Source: Clarkia xantiana subsp. parviflora
Lineage: Eukaryota > Streptophyta > Magnoliopsida > Myrtales > Onagraceae
Direction: 5' to 3'
Length of the DNA stretch: 64,000 nt
NCBI GenBank assembly: GCA_036873135.1
Contig: JAPTYO010000001.1
Span: 46,276,774-46,340,773, forward strand
Both the position numbers and the translations under genes were made by a program. Below, piece by piece: positions 1 to 11,100 of the stretch (positions are counted from its first letter, which is position 1; each line of letters begins with the position of its first letter). The notes beneath the pieces are model-generated. The model did no database searches and was not told the origin of the DNA. It saw only the letters and a program-made list of their open reading frames with translations.

Positions 1-399
1 GTGAGTTGGTTATGCAGTGTCAACACGAATCGTCTCAACCGAAGCAGTGTGTTGAGCGGATTCTAATTCGATTTTGTCCGAACGAATGTAATTTTTGTGT
101 AGGGCTGAGCTCCGACGAGACATGTAGATTTTTTTAGAAACAAGACTCGAGCTCGAAATTTTTGAATTTAGTTAGAATCCATTAGTTCGATTACAAGGAA
201 TAAGTTACGTCCGAGTTAGGAATTTCGGGAAAGGTTTGGGATAAACCGAAATTTAATATAAAAAAAAATTGGGGAAACATTATTTCAAACACTACAAACT
301 TAGAAAAATACTATACACTACAAACTTAGAAAAATACTATTCCAAAACATCAAACATATAAAATCATATGTGAAACACCATTTCAAATTCATCCAAAAT
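1..399. other. AT-rich spacer, nothing recognised
   Basis: I see no coding signal, RNA gene or terminal repeat here. A short direct repeat (cactacaaacttagaaaaat) occurs twice around 290-340. Confidence 0.5.
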
Positions 400-795
400 A
401 GTGTCTCAGCTTGATGTTTTAAGATTAAATTGTTAATATTTGGTGTCCCGTTTTTAATTTTGTTGCGATTTGGTTTTCGGTTCAATTTTGGGTTAACTTT
501 GACATGTTGAAATAAAAATATAATTTTGCCTCTTATACTTTTTTTCAAAGCCACATACCTCTGATTCCGACCACCGACCTCCCATTCTAAGCCATCCACC
601 TCCGATTCCGGGTCGGCCTAATTTCGACTTACAAGCATTTTTAGGATAATTTAGAAATTTTCAAATTTATTCGATCATGTGACTAACACATGACCAGTTT
701 CTGATAAATTTAACCACAAAATTTGACGAAGATACAAAATAGTAAATAAGTTAACACCAAATTGACAAAATAAGTTCAATCAGAAAATTATTTTT
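400..795. mobile_element. Decayed long-TIR element fragment (family C)
   Basis: This stretch matches 3840-4380 phrase by phrase. Shared pieces are 'tgttaatatttggtgtccc', a poly-T run, 'gattccg' repeats, 'ttcggtcatg'/'ttcgatcatg', 'acatgaccagtttct' and 'aaatttgacg'. It is read as a copy of the same non-coding repeat family. Ends are approximate, and no target duplication could be assigned. Confidence 0.5.
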
Positions 796-1341
796 ATTAT
801 ATTATAAAACTAAAATCGGGTTGGGGCCATTCGGCATTTTGAGTAGGGATCGGGTTGTACTCCTCGGATCGGAATTTCGGAGTCCTCCATATTTTCAGGG
901 CTCGTCGGTGGATGCACAAATTAGGGTTCCGCGACCCAAAATCCTTAGCTTGGCTCGTTCTCTCTCTCGTATCCCCTTATTTCTCCGAGTCTCAGCTGTA
1001 TACTTCTATCGGACTTCTGAGACCTCGCTCCTCCGTGTGGTACTTTCTCTATTGCTCTCTCAGTTCGCCTATTTGTAGATGTGATCATTATGTTATTCGA
1101 TTAGTTGATTATTTGATGTTGTATTGCCAATTTCACTTCGGTCTGCTGAATTTTAGGAGCCAAGGATGAGTAATGGCTCTATTCTTTGATTTCTACGATT
1201 TGGTTGAATATTCCGTTTGCTGTGATCATGTATGGCTCTAATAATGAGTTCTGTGGTATTTTAGGTTTTGGCTAGTTCCCTGCAACGATTAGAAGCTGCT
1301 GATTTGGTGGAGGAGGAGTCTGAAGCCACGCAGGAGGCGAT

Positions 1342-3411
1342 ATGAATCCACTAACTTTAGTGAAACGCATACAACAAATCAACTCAAAAGAAGCGTCCCT
1401 TGGGATATCTGAGAATGCTTCGTGGCACACCAAGTACAAGGAATCTGCTTATGTATTCGTAGGTGGAATTCCATTTGATCTAACTGAAGGCGATCTTCTT
1501 GCTGTTTTCGCTCAGTAAGGCTTCTTGTCTTATTTGCCGTTGATTGGTGTCTTAAATTGAACTTGTTACTCTTGGTACAGGCGGTTGTTTCAGTTTCTTG
1601 AAACTCCATATCATGTGTCTGCATATTGAGTACTAGGATAAGCCATAGATAGCATTTTCTGTATGCAAATTAACAGGAGGCTGTCTTGTGAAAGGAACGA
1701 ACATGAGGAGCATTCTTGCTCTATTCTTACGTTTCCTTTATCCTGGCTGTTTATGTTCTGTCTTTGAATGTTTTCCTTATGGATTCTCTTGATACTTGCT
1801 GGGTATTGTAACTCAACAATCAGTATTATCCTTTATGTTAATTAGTTGTGAAGTCAGTACATGAATTATTGGGGGTTTCTTTGTTGAATTGATGAAGCAA
1901 ACTGAGGACAATGCCATACCAGCATACCTCCAGTTTTAGAAGCATGGAAGAAACCTTTTACGAACAAACTTTTTTTTCACAAGTTTGTGGTGACTTAGTT
2001 GTGGTTGTACATATTATGAAAATGGTTTATTTTTAATCTGACTAGTGAAGTTTAGATATGCTTGGACCAGTTTGTGTTCATTGTGTTAATTTTGTTCCAT
2101 GTATCGTTGAACCATCTAAATACTAAATAGTAACTGCCTGTTACACTGCATTTCATTAGCATGAAAAGTTCTTCCATGTTGCTTTGCAGATATGGAGAGA
2201 TTGTTGATGTAAATCTTGTCAGAGACAAAGGCACTGGTAAATCGAAGGGTTTTGCTTTTATTGCTTACGAGGATCAAAGGAGCACAAATCTTGCTGTAGG
2301 TTGGTCTCTCTATCTCTTACTAGCAGTGACAGAGCTACATAAACAAAATCTTGGCCACAACTTTGAGTTGAATACTAATTTACGTGATATGATGGGTATG
2401 CAGATAACTTAAATGGTGCGCAGATACTTGGTCGGATCGTAAGGGTTGACCATGTCACAAACTACAAGAAGAAGGAAGAAGAAGATGAAGAAGCAGAGCA
2501 AAAAAAGAGGGAGGAACGAGGTGTTTGCAGAGCTTTTCAAAAAGGTGAATGCACTAGAGGAGCTGGATGCAAGTTTTCCCATGATGAACAGGTCAGCTGT
2601 GGAGCCCATTAGTTTTTGCACTTAACAGGAAGTTGACTATAGTGTGTGCACTAGTTGATTTAGATATAAGAACATCTAGATTTACCAACCCTTTCCAAAT
2701 TTAACTAAACTGCCCAACCCTAATCTAGGTTGTGACTCAACTGGGTGAGCATTTTTTTATTTCAGTTATATCTGGTTTTGTTTTCACTGCTAGAGTCTCT
2801 AATAAGATGTTTCTTATGTGGCTATTTTTGTATGTGATGAACAGAGAGCTGCAAATACAGGATGGGGTGCTGAGGACCAGAAAGGTCAGTGGGGCCACGA
2901 CAGGTATGAGGGCGGCCCACAAAGGAGTGACAGGAGGAAACCTGATGTCCCCCGTCCACAAGTCCGGGAAGTGCATAACAATAATAATGGGTCAAGGCAG
3001 CAGCGTGGTCGAGGTGGTGTTGGAGATGGCGATGAGCCAAGAAGGTCAAGAGATAGGAGTGAAGATAATAAAAGAGGAAGGGGGGGGATTGATGAGAGGA
3101 GATATGATGGTGGAGAAAAGGTTAGAGAAGATGGTGGCGATAGAGTAAGGGAAGAAAAGCGATCAAGAAGAAGAAGCGAGGATGGTGATTTTGAGGGCAG
3201 ACGAAGAGATGACTACCGTGAGATGAAGGAGGAGAAAAGACGCAGAGAAGGCCGTGATGTGAGAAGGGAAGAGAAGAAGCAAGAACCAGAATCCCACTAT
3301 TACTCCAAAGAAGATGAAGAAGATAGGAAGAGGAAGAGAGGTGGAAGATCGGGGTATGAAGATGGGGATGACGATCATCCATCCATGCGCCACCGCAATG
3401 AGAAGAGATGA
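1342..3411 (+). CDS. RRM/CCCH zinc-finger splicing protein, Ist3/RBMX2 type
   Basis: Exons are 1342-1514, 2190-2299, 2404-2591 and 2845-3411, giving 1038 nt (345 aa). All introns are GT-AG, and the phases join RNP and zinc-finger motifs without a break. The N-terminus (NPLTLVKRIQQIN) and the block SWHTKYKESAYVFVGG are typical of the Ist3/Snu17-RBMX2 family. An RRM covers about residues 37-112, with RNP2 near 36-42 and RNP1 (KGFAFIAY) at 77-84. A CCCH zinc finger follows (C136, C144, C150, H154). The last ~190 residues are low-complexity R/E/D-rich, like SR-type tails. In yeast and human, this family is part of the RES (retention and splicing) complex in the activated spliceosome. The plant relative is a CCCH protein with the same layout. 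That the protein acts in the nucleus is inferred from the family. The leader between about 870 and 1341 probably contains an intron ending at the ttttag before 1265. No in-frame upstream start extends the family N-terminus. Confidence 0.88.
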
Positions 3412-3826
3412 GGCTTAGATTTGAATGGTGACTACATACATCACTTACCACATGACAATTGCCAGCAGCATGATGACTTTGTAGTGCAAAAGCAAGATTC
3501 TGGCAGTTCTTGTTTCGGTCAAAATGCGTTATGTATGTATATCATCCTCTGTTGTGATTTGTGATGTGTCTGCTAATATGCAATTGCCTTAGGCAGTTGT
3601 GAAGAGTTTTTGTAAAGCTCATTGAAGCAGCAGTAGAACATTGAAGACTTAGTTCTGTACTACCATTCCTGATTTGAATTCTGATTGTTTTCGATTACAT
3701 AGTCTGATTATTTTTACTGATGGATGAGGAATTCATCTGTTTCTTCTGCTCGTGGTTGTGGACATGACAATGGTGTTTTGTTCCCACAGAAAGATTATAC
3801 TGATTTTGCATATAGATTTCCACAAA

Positions 3827-4381
3827 TCTAATAATAATAAGCCAAAAGAATCTATATAGTGTCTCAGATTTACATTATTAATATTTGGTGTCCCAGTTTT
3901 CAATTTTGTTGTGATTTGGTTTTCCTTCCAATTTTGGGTTAATAAGACAATTTTGCTCCTTATACTTTTTTTTTTCAATGCAACCGTCTGATTCCGGCAA
4001 CCCACTTGTTAATATTTGGTATTCCAAGTTTTAATTTTGTTGCGATTTGATTTTCCGTCCAATTTTGGGGTTAATAAGACAATTTTGCCCCTTATACTTT
4101 TTTTTTTTTCAAAGTCACCTGTTAGATTCCGGCCACCCACTATGATTCCGGGTTGATCCGATTTCGGCAATTTCGAACATTCTTGGTAGTTTAGAAATTT
4201 TTAAATTTATTCGGTCATGAAACCAGCACATGACCAGTTTCTATTTAAATTTAACCCAAAATTTGACGGACACACCAAATAGCAACAAAGTTGAAATCTG
4301 AAACAGTCGAAAGTAACAATTTAATCCTGGGACACCAAATTGACACATGGGTGAACGTGAACTGAAATAGAGATCCCAATC
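3827..4381. mobile_element. Long-TIR element, family C
   Basis: A non-coding repeat related to 400-795. It lies between two runs of (AAT)n that look like duplicated target sequence. About 110-120 bp in its left half is repeated: the block starting 'ttaatatttggt' occurs near 3890 and again near 4012, each running into 'aagacaattttgc' and poly-T. It carries 'cacatgacc' and 'aaatttgacgga', as its sister families do. Confidence 0.55.
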
Positions 4382-4396
4382 TAATAATAATAATAA

Positions 4397-4780
4397 GGGT
4401 TAATAACCTATGAAATGTCTTAATTTTGACCTATGTTAACCAGAGAGGTCTGAATTTCAAAAGTTAATTTGGAATGTCTGAATTTTCAACTTTGTTGAAC
4501 TTTGGTTTTCCGTCTATTTTTAGGTTTAAATTTAACAGAATTGTGTGAAATGACACTTTTACCCCACAATTTGGTAGGAGGGCATTTTCGGGATTTAAGT
4601 TTATTTCCGGTCACATGCCAATCATGTGACCAAATTCCGTCAGTTTTAACGGCAAAAATTGACGGAGACCTCTTATATCAACAAAGTTGAAAATTCAGAC
4701 CTTCTAAATTAACTTTTGAAAATTCAGACATCTCCGATTAACATGGGTCAAAATTCAAACATTTCATAGATTATTAACCC
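4397..4780. mobile_element. Non-autonomous long-TIR element, family A (384 bp)
   Basis: The left end is gggttaataacctatgaaat and the right end is its near inverse complement, finishing attattaaccc. The arms are about 120 bp and contain repeated 'gtctgaattt' phrases. The flanks on both sides are taataataataa, consistent with a 9-12 bp target duplication, although the simple sequence makes the exact length ambiguous. The centre has 'atcatgtgacc' and 'aaaattgacgga'. There is no transposase. Same family as 52280-53086. Assignment to the Mutator-like superfamily is inferred from long TIRs and the 9-bp duplication at the other copy. Confidence 0.75.
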
Positions 4781-4792
4781 TAATAATAATAA

Positions 4793-5321
4793 GGGTTAAT
4801 AACTAAAAAACTGTCCAAGGTTTACCCTATGTTAAAATTAGGTATCTAAAGTTTCAAATGTTAAACTGTAGTGTTCAAGGTTTCAATTTTGTTAAAATGT
4901 GGTGTCTCGGTGTGATTACTTTAGAGAAGTCAATTCCGACGAAACCGTCTGTCAAATTCGAGCTTCCATACATACTCCTTTCTCTTCATCTTGCCGGGAC
5001 AGTCACCTAAGAAGTTGGCCACATCCGCGCAAGTAAATCTCGCTTTGTTGTCCTCGGAAAATGGCTCCACACCACTCTTTTAGAAACTTTTTTTTTAATG
5101 TTCAATTTTTAGGTGAAATTTGACGATTTTGTAAAAAGTAAAGAGTAATGGATTATGAGTGGGTGGGTTCATGAAAATGATTGAATGGAGATTGAAAAAC
5201 GCCCAGAGACACCAAATTTCAACAAAAATGAAACTTGGGACAATCCATTTTAGCATTTCAAACTTCAGACACCTAATTTTAACATAGGGTAAACCTTGGA
5301 CAGTTTTTTAGTTATTAACCC
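4793..5321. mobile_element. Non-autonomous long-TIR element, family B (529 bp)
   Basis: It starts gggttaataactaaaaaact and ends with the complementary agttattaaccc. The arms are about 100 bp ('ctgtccaaggtttaccctat' against its inverse near 5283-5306). It abuts family A with only the taataataataa string between them, and the same string follows on the right. The interior (4960-5060) is shared, in reverse orientation, with 61660-61745. Confidence 0.75.
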
Positions 5322-6285
5322 TAATAATAATAATGAACTAAAATGTCCACTTGTTTGCAGCTGCAAATAGAGATACCAAGCTTCAGTTTCGTTTATAGAG
5401 ATCAGTTAGTTGCAGCACAAATCTCAGTGCAAGAACATCATTGCAGATAAAGGCGCGCACCAAGTAATAGCCTCCTTATAACCTACCTAATTAGAGAATA
5501 ACTTACAGTAGATTTGCTGATTTCTTATTTTTCTATATGATAAGAAATTGTATTTGCAGTAAATGTTAACATTATAACTAAGTGCGGTTCTTTCAATCGG
5601 AAAATTTGAGGCATATTCAGCATCATCTTGGGCCTTAAATAACTAACATTGACAGTTCAAAAAATCAATCCGTGAAACAAATATTCTCCAAGACAGCTTC
5701 AACAGCTGTGAACAATAATAATCAATCAAAAAGACGAAGGGTACATTTCTGTTGTGTTGAAGAATAATCAATCATCTCGATTCTTTAAGCTAATTCAATA
5801 AGCAATTATTCTTTCTTTTATCTTGCATACTCACTTATTATATAGCATGTAACAGCAATTTCTAGTTTTTACCGATACTGCAAAACCTTACTAAAATCAT
5901 CTCATGTAAAAAGAAGGATGCCAATGACTCAACAACGAAGAACTTTCCTAGTCTTGATTCTTGAATAGTTCATTGCAATTAGCAATAGTCAGGTTTCCTG
6001 AAAGTGAAATTCGATTCAGCTACGGTTTCTACATAGAGCAATCAACAACTTTGAACTAGCTAGGATCATAATCAAGCGATTAAACTCAATCAAAACATTG
6101 TATTTCATCATCCACAACAACACGCAGAGGAAGATTACATTACATGAAGGCAAAATCGACATTCTTTGATGAAAATAGCGAGAACCGTCCAGGCTGTATG
6201 AACACCATATTACTGGAAGCAGATCCGACCTCACTATTTTACACGTGGATCGAGAAACCGAAATTCATACCTATCAAACTCAAGA
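5322..6285. other. Spacer, including the 3' side of the PH gene
   Basis: AT-rich, no coding frame with recognisable motifs. The part next to 6285 should hold the 3' UTR of the minus-strand PH-domain gene. Nothing else is supported. Confidence 0.5.
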
Positions 6286-6717
6286 TTACCGCTTGCTAGC
6301 ATAATCAACGACCTCGGAGTCCGTTACAGAGCGCGAGTGCTGCACGATCGACCTCCCGATCGAGTTGATCCAATCCTCCTTCTCCTTCTCGGAATCGGCG
6401 ATGAAGTAATAGGTGTCCTGGTTGGTCGACACCTCGAAGGCGAACGGCTTGTTGATGATGTCCTCGGCACCCTTGACGGTGAGGCACTTGCCGACGGGGA
6501 TGACGCCGCGCGGAACAGAGAAGCGCGTGACGCCGGAGTCCTTGAACCAGACGAGCTTGCCCTGCTTGAGGACGAACCAGCGGCGGCGCCACGTGCGGAG
6601 GTAGTCGCCTTGCTTGGTAAGCCAGCCGGCGCGCTCGGGATTGGACCAGTACTCTATCCCGCTGTACTCCTCGGGATCCGGAGCTTGGAAAGTTGCCGCT
6701 CGCCACAGACTCTCCAT
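6286..6717 (-). CDS. Pleckstrin-homology domain protein, AtPH1 type
   Basis: Single exon, 143 aa, start MESLWRAAT and stop after SKR. One PH domain fills residues about 29-125 (GWLTKQGDYLRTWRRRWFVL, then strands to EKEKEDWINSIGRSI), with the conserved tryptophan at W116 in the C-terminal helix. The basic patch K35/R41/R44-R46 lies in the beta1-beta2 loop, where PH domains contact phosphoinositide head groups. The known Arabidopsis relative is a PH-only protein of nearly the same size that binds phosphoinositides and acts on endosomes. That role is inferred for this one. The coding sequence is strikingly GC-rich compared with its AT-rich surroundings, so the opposite strand also gives long but meaningless frames. 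The ATG at 6717 is chosen because it begins the conserved N-terminus. Confidence 0.93.
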   Translation of the reverse strand: MESLWRAATFQAPDPEEYSGIEYWSNPERAGWLTKQGDYLRTWRRRWFVLKQGKLVWFKDSGVTRFSVPRGVIPVGKCLTVKGAEDIINKPFAFEVSTNQDTYYFIADSEKEKEDWINSIGRSIVQHSRSVTDSEVVDYASKR

Positions 6718-7019
6718 TGTGAGGCACTGATCGCGGAGACGGAGAGAGGGATAGAGAGAGTCGGGACTTCTGCTCGGAGGTTAGAGATGATGAGTGGGAT
6801 CGTCGATTCAGAAGATATTAGTTTAGTGTAACGGGTCCATTGTACACCTTACGCTAGAGCGGGTCCTACCGTATTTAAGCCCATGCCCATCGCATCATTC
6901 TGTGTCTTCCCTATATCGGGTGTTGTACTCCTAAATTAGTTGTTAAGTTTTAGGGTTGAACTTAAAACATGAAACCATATCACTACATCAAATTTGATTC
7001 ACTGAACTTTAATTTTTAA

Positions 7020-8035
7020 ATAAAATTAGGTAGGTGAAATTTTTACAAATGGTTACATTTTATAATTTATGTTGAATTTGATAGAAAATAAGAATGAGTC
7101 GGCCTTCTGATTTTTTTTTTTTTTTTATGAATTTAACAATAAAATGAAATGATTGCAACAAAATACATTCAATTGGATGTCCAATTGAAAGATATCGTTA
7201 TAATTGGGTATATATCTAATTTGTGGATTTAGAAGAATAAGAATTCTATCATATTTTAACAAAAAGAGATTGCTTAGAATTCTTAATCCTTCAAATGCCT
7301 AGCCATTATCCCAAGTGGGATAGAAGTCTCTCCTCATATTGGATAAAGTCAAATACGAATGGTTCGACCTTTGTAATCATGGCCCTGCAAGAGCGGCTGA
7401 TATATTAATAAATGAATTTGAAGAATGGGTTAAAGGCTTTCAAAGAAATTTGTAAATCACAAATAATATTGTGGCTGAAATTTAAGCAGTTAGAGAAGGC
7501 CTAAGGTCGCAAAAGATGTGAACGTAGATTCCATCTATTGAATATATATGATGCTTAAAAAGTCATTAATCAAATTGTTGAGGATTTGAATGAGGATAAA
7601 TCCCTAATGCCTTTACTGTTGATTGTAGAATCATATTGAACTATTTTTGAAGGTACAAGATCCGTCATATATTTACTAGAGGCGAACAAAGTCGTAAATC
7701 TATTTGCAAAGGGTGTAGTTAATTTGGAGGAAAATTCAACTATTTAGATTTTAGGTGGATCCTCCACCGTGAATTCTTCTATTTATTTTGTATGATGCCT
7801 TAAACAATATGGAGTCTAAATAGATAGTGTTGTAATTTTTAATTTTTTCTCTCATGAGGCCAACACGTGCTCCTTTTATGCTTTATGTTCAATTTGACAA
7901 AAAAATAAAACAAATGTCCTACATTGAATGTTTAGAATTTAGATAACCAGTTTGGGACGTTAAAATTTAAATAACAATTCTTAATTAGTTCAAAATTCAA
8001 GTTGACACAAATGGCACGGCCAACAAACTTAAAAA
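7020..8035. mobile_element. Decayed repeat element (family G) split by a LINE relic
   Basis: The left part (about 7020-7200) and right part (about 7860-8030) match the two halves of the TIR element at 50115-50645. Shared phrases are 'aaaatacattcaattggatg' on the left and 'gctcctttt...tcaatttgac' plus 'ttaaaat(t/c)' on the right. Between them lies the LINE-derived segment 7366-7775. Boundaries are approximate, because both parts are strongly eroded. Confidence 0.4.
7366..7775 (+). pseudogene. LINE RNase H domain relic
   Basis: Read across several frames, the translation keeps the order of a plant LINE C-terminal RNase H domain. First comes an N-part like 'EFEEWVKGFQRNL', then 'IVAEI*AVREGLR', 'VAKDVNVDS', 'VINQIVEDLNEDKSLMPLL', 'YKIRHIF' and 'EANKVVNLFAKGVVNLEEN'. 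Stops and at least two frameshifts interrupt it, so it is a dead fragment. No RT part is seen upstream, so it is 5'-truncated. Confidence 0.65.
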
Positions 8036-8113
8036 GTTCAAATAATAACATTTATGGTATGGTATGGCAACTATGACAAAAGGGTACATTGTAAGTAAAC
8101 TGGAGACTCAGAT

Positions 8114-11100
8114 TCATGGTTTTTTGTCAACAAATGATGCCTCGGCGAGATCGATGGCTCGGGCAAGACCAGCAGCTTTGTTCTCACATTCTCTCTGCTC
8201 ATCCGAGGGATCACTATCAGCCACAATTCCGGCCCCAGCTTGAAGGTGGGCCACCCATTCTCTGCGCCTACTCGCGTCATTGTACGAGTACATGGTGTCA
8301 TAGCGAATCCCAGTTGGGAAGACAATGGTCCTTAGAGCAAGCGCAATGTCCATGTCACCTGTGAACGAAATCCCCCCGAATCCCCCACTGTAGGGCCCGC
8401 GCCTCGTCACTTCCAGTTCATCTATCAACTCCATTGCTTTCACCTACAACATTATCTTTAGCTTCACCTTGAAAAACCCATGTACATTCAAAACCAGAGT
8501 TGGTAGATATTGCAAGTTACTGATCGATGGTTCATTGTTTATCATCTCCTATATGCATAAACACTTTATGGTTCCAAAATTATCTTGAATGCTTCAACAC
8601 TATGGCTGCTAGTCTTTTTTTCCCCACACTATGTCTGCTAGTCTAGTGAATAAAGTGACCCGGAATTTTGTCTTACCAATTGCGGAGAGAGATAAAAATA
8701 GACTGAAGATTTTTTTTCCTGAGGTGGTGCACTATGAATGCTGATTTGGCATAACCATTGGCTCAGATCAGCTCGCACCCCAAGCTTGATTTTTGTCTAG
8801 CCAAGACTTTGTTCTTGGTGGAGAGAGATAGACTGAAGATTTATCTGGGCGCACCAGCCCAGCACATTGTCTCTCTCCGCCAAGACAATGTCTTGTCAAG
8901 ACAAAAATCCAGCTCCGAATAAAGCATTACATTATTACAACATGTGGCTGAAAGAAACTACCAAAATGATGTTTTTTTGTGCAAAAAATGATGCTTTTAA
9001 GACACTGATATGTATATATATGTGAAAAAAAAAAGTACCTTTGGTGCTCCGCTAACAGTTCCAACAGGCAATGCTGCACGTAAAGCATCCCAGCTTGTTA
9101 AATCATCAAGTAACTCCCCAGTAACCTGCAAAAATATGTGTTTCGTTGTAATTTGTGCCAGAAGTGGCAAATGCAAATTATTTTTCAATGTATAAAAATC
9201 CTTCAGTTCATCTACATTCAGTGTAGCACAAGCCCAATAATAAGTTTCAAAAGTATTAGTAATGATCTTTAAACAAAATTACAGGTTCACTTACAGTGGA
9301 GCTGATGTGCATAACATGGGAGTACCGCTCCACGTTCATGAGCCTCTCGACCATAACAGAGCCAGGTTTAGATACCTGCCACAGCACAACGGGATTCAGT
9401 TATCCAATTTAACTCCATTCTGAAAGAATTACTCATTCAGCAAACATGGAAAAGGAAAGTGACTCATTCATTAAGCCAACACGGTTCCAAGATAATGTCA
9501 TAGAAGAAGTAATAAACCTTTCCAACATCATTTCTTCCCAAATCAACTAACATAATGTGCTCCGCACATTGCTTTTCATCTTTCAGGAGCTCCTTCTCAA
9601 GCATTAAATCTTCTTTGGGAGTCTTCCCTCTTCTAACTGTCCCAGCTAGCGGTCTGTTAGTAACTTTACCCTGTTATCAAAGAGAAGATAGTTAGCACGG
9701 AGCTACATCGAAGAGTGATGAACTAGATAAAAAAAATATGCTTTAACAAAATGTTATGCTTGAGCTACCTTCTTCACTCGTGTAAGAATTTCAGGACTGG
9801 AAGCAACAAGAATACAGCCCCTAGCCTGAAGAAGATATGAAAATTTAGCTATTCTGATTCATAATTACACCGTTTTAAAAACCAGGAGAAATAAAAGCTC
9901 ACTTGAAGGTAAGTCATGTATGGACTTGGATTAACTATCCTCAGTGCTCTGTAGACTTCAAATGGATCTGCAAACGTTCGTCGTTCAAAGCGCTGACTCA
10001 AAACAATCTGGAAGATATCACCAGCCAGTATATGCTCTTTGGCCTGCAGTACAGCCTCCTTATACGCATCACTTGTCATACTTGACATCTCCAACTTAGG
10101 ACCAAATAGATCAGTGCGCAGCTTTACTGAACCTGCTGGCAGCTTTGGGCTGAAATTGCAGTATGAACATTCACTCAAAATTAAGTTTTAGCAGGAAAAG
10201 CGTAAGTATTTTTCACAGACTACTCACGGATCTATATCATGAACTCTGGATACGAGAGTTTCCAGTCGATTAATCCCATCAGTGAAAGCCTCCTCGGAGG
10301 AAGAATATTGATCTAATCGAACCCAATGAATGATGTAAGCTTTCTGATGGCAGAGCAGAAATTAACATATTAAACTCTACCAGATAGAATATGCAAATAA
10401 GCTGTATCAATTTGAATCAGTAGAAAGACCAAAACAGAGTAACTTGGACTCAAACTAGTTATCCATATACTCATATAATCTTATTGGATAATCTCCTTCA
10501 GCCATCGCATGTTTATACTATCTAGATAGCAAACTAATCTGTAAATAGAAGAACTTACAAGATCTTCATATCTCTTTTATCTAGAAATAACCAAAATTTA
10601 GCATGTTCACCATAATAAAAATGACACGTCATAGCTGAACAATTCGCCAAGGTATCACATCTTAAGCTTTTCAAGATCTCTGATCCTCATGATAAGATAA
10701 AGAAATGGAAAAGAAGAGCTGAGCCTAAATAAATTTTCCACAAAAAGATAACATAGCCAAAAGCACAAACCTTCTCCACGTGATCAAACACAATTACATC
10801 ATCATAAAGACCTAGATGAACATCAGGCAGGTTCCTATCATCGACAGGGGCACCAGAGAATGGTAGCTTTTTCTTCTCCACATATCGCACTGTATCATAC
10901 GAGAAATAACCAACCCAACCACCTGTTTAAACAGAGAGCTTCAATGTCAGGAGGCGAAAACTTATGCTTCCTACCAGATCCTAGATTCTCGAGCAACAGT
11001 TCAGAGTCTGAGTGTTGTACATTGACCCACGACAAAGAATAAGCTAATGCTTGGGTAACCAAAAGTATCCAGTCATTGCTGCAATGATAATAGAATTAGC

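Noticed and set aside
3122..3451. Minus-strand frame over the last exon of the RRM gene
   Set aside because: An antisense of the R/E/D-rich repeat tail, which gives low-complexity S/H/L peptides.
6337..6831. Long plus-strand open frame over the PH gene
   Set aside because: It is the antisense shadow of a GC-rich exon. It has no family motif, whereas the minus strand encodes a complete PH domain.
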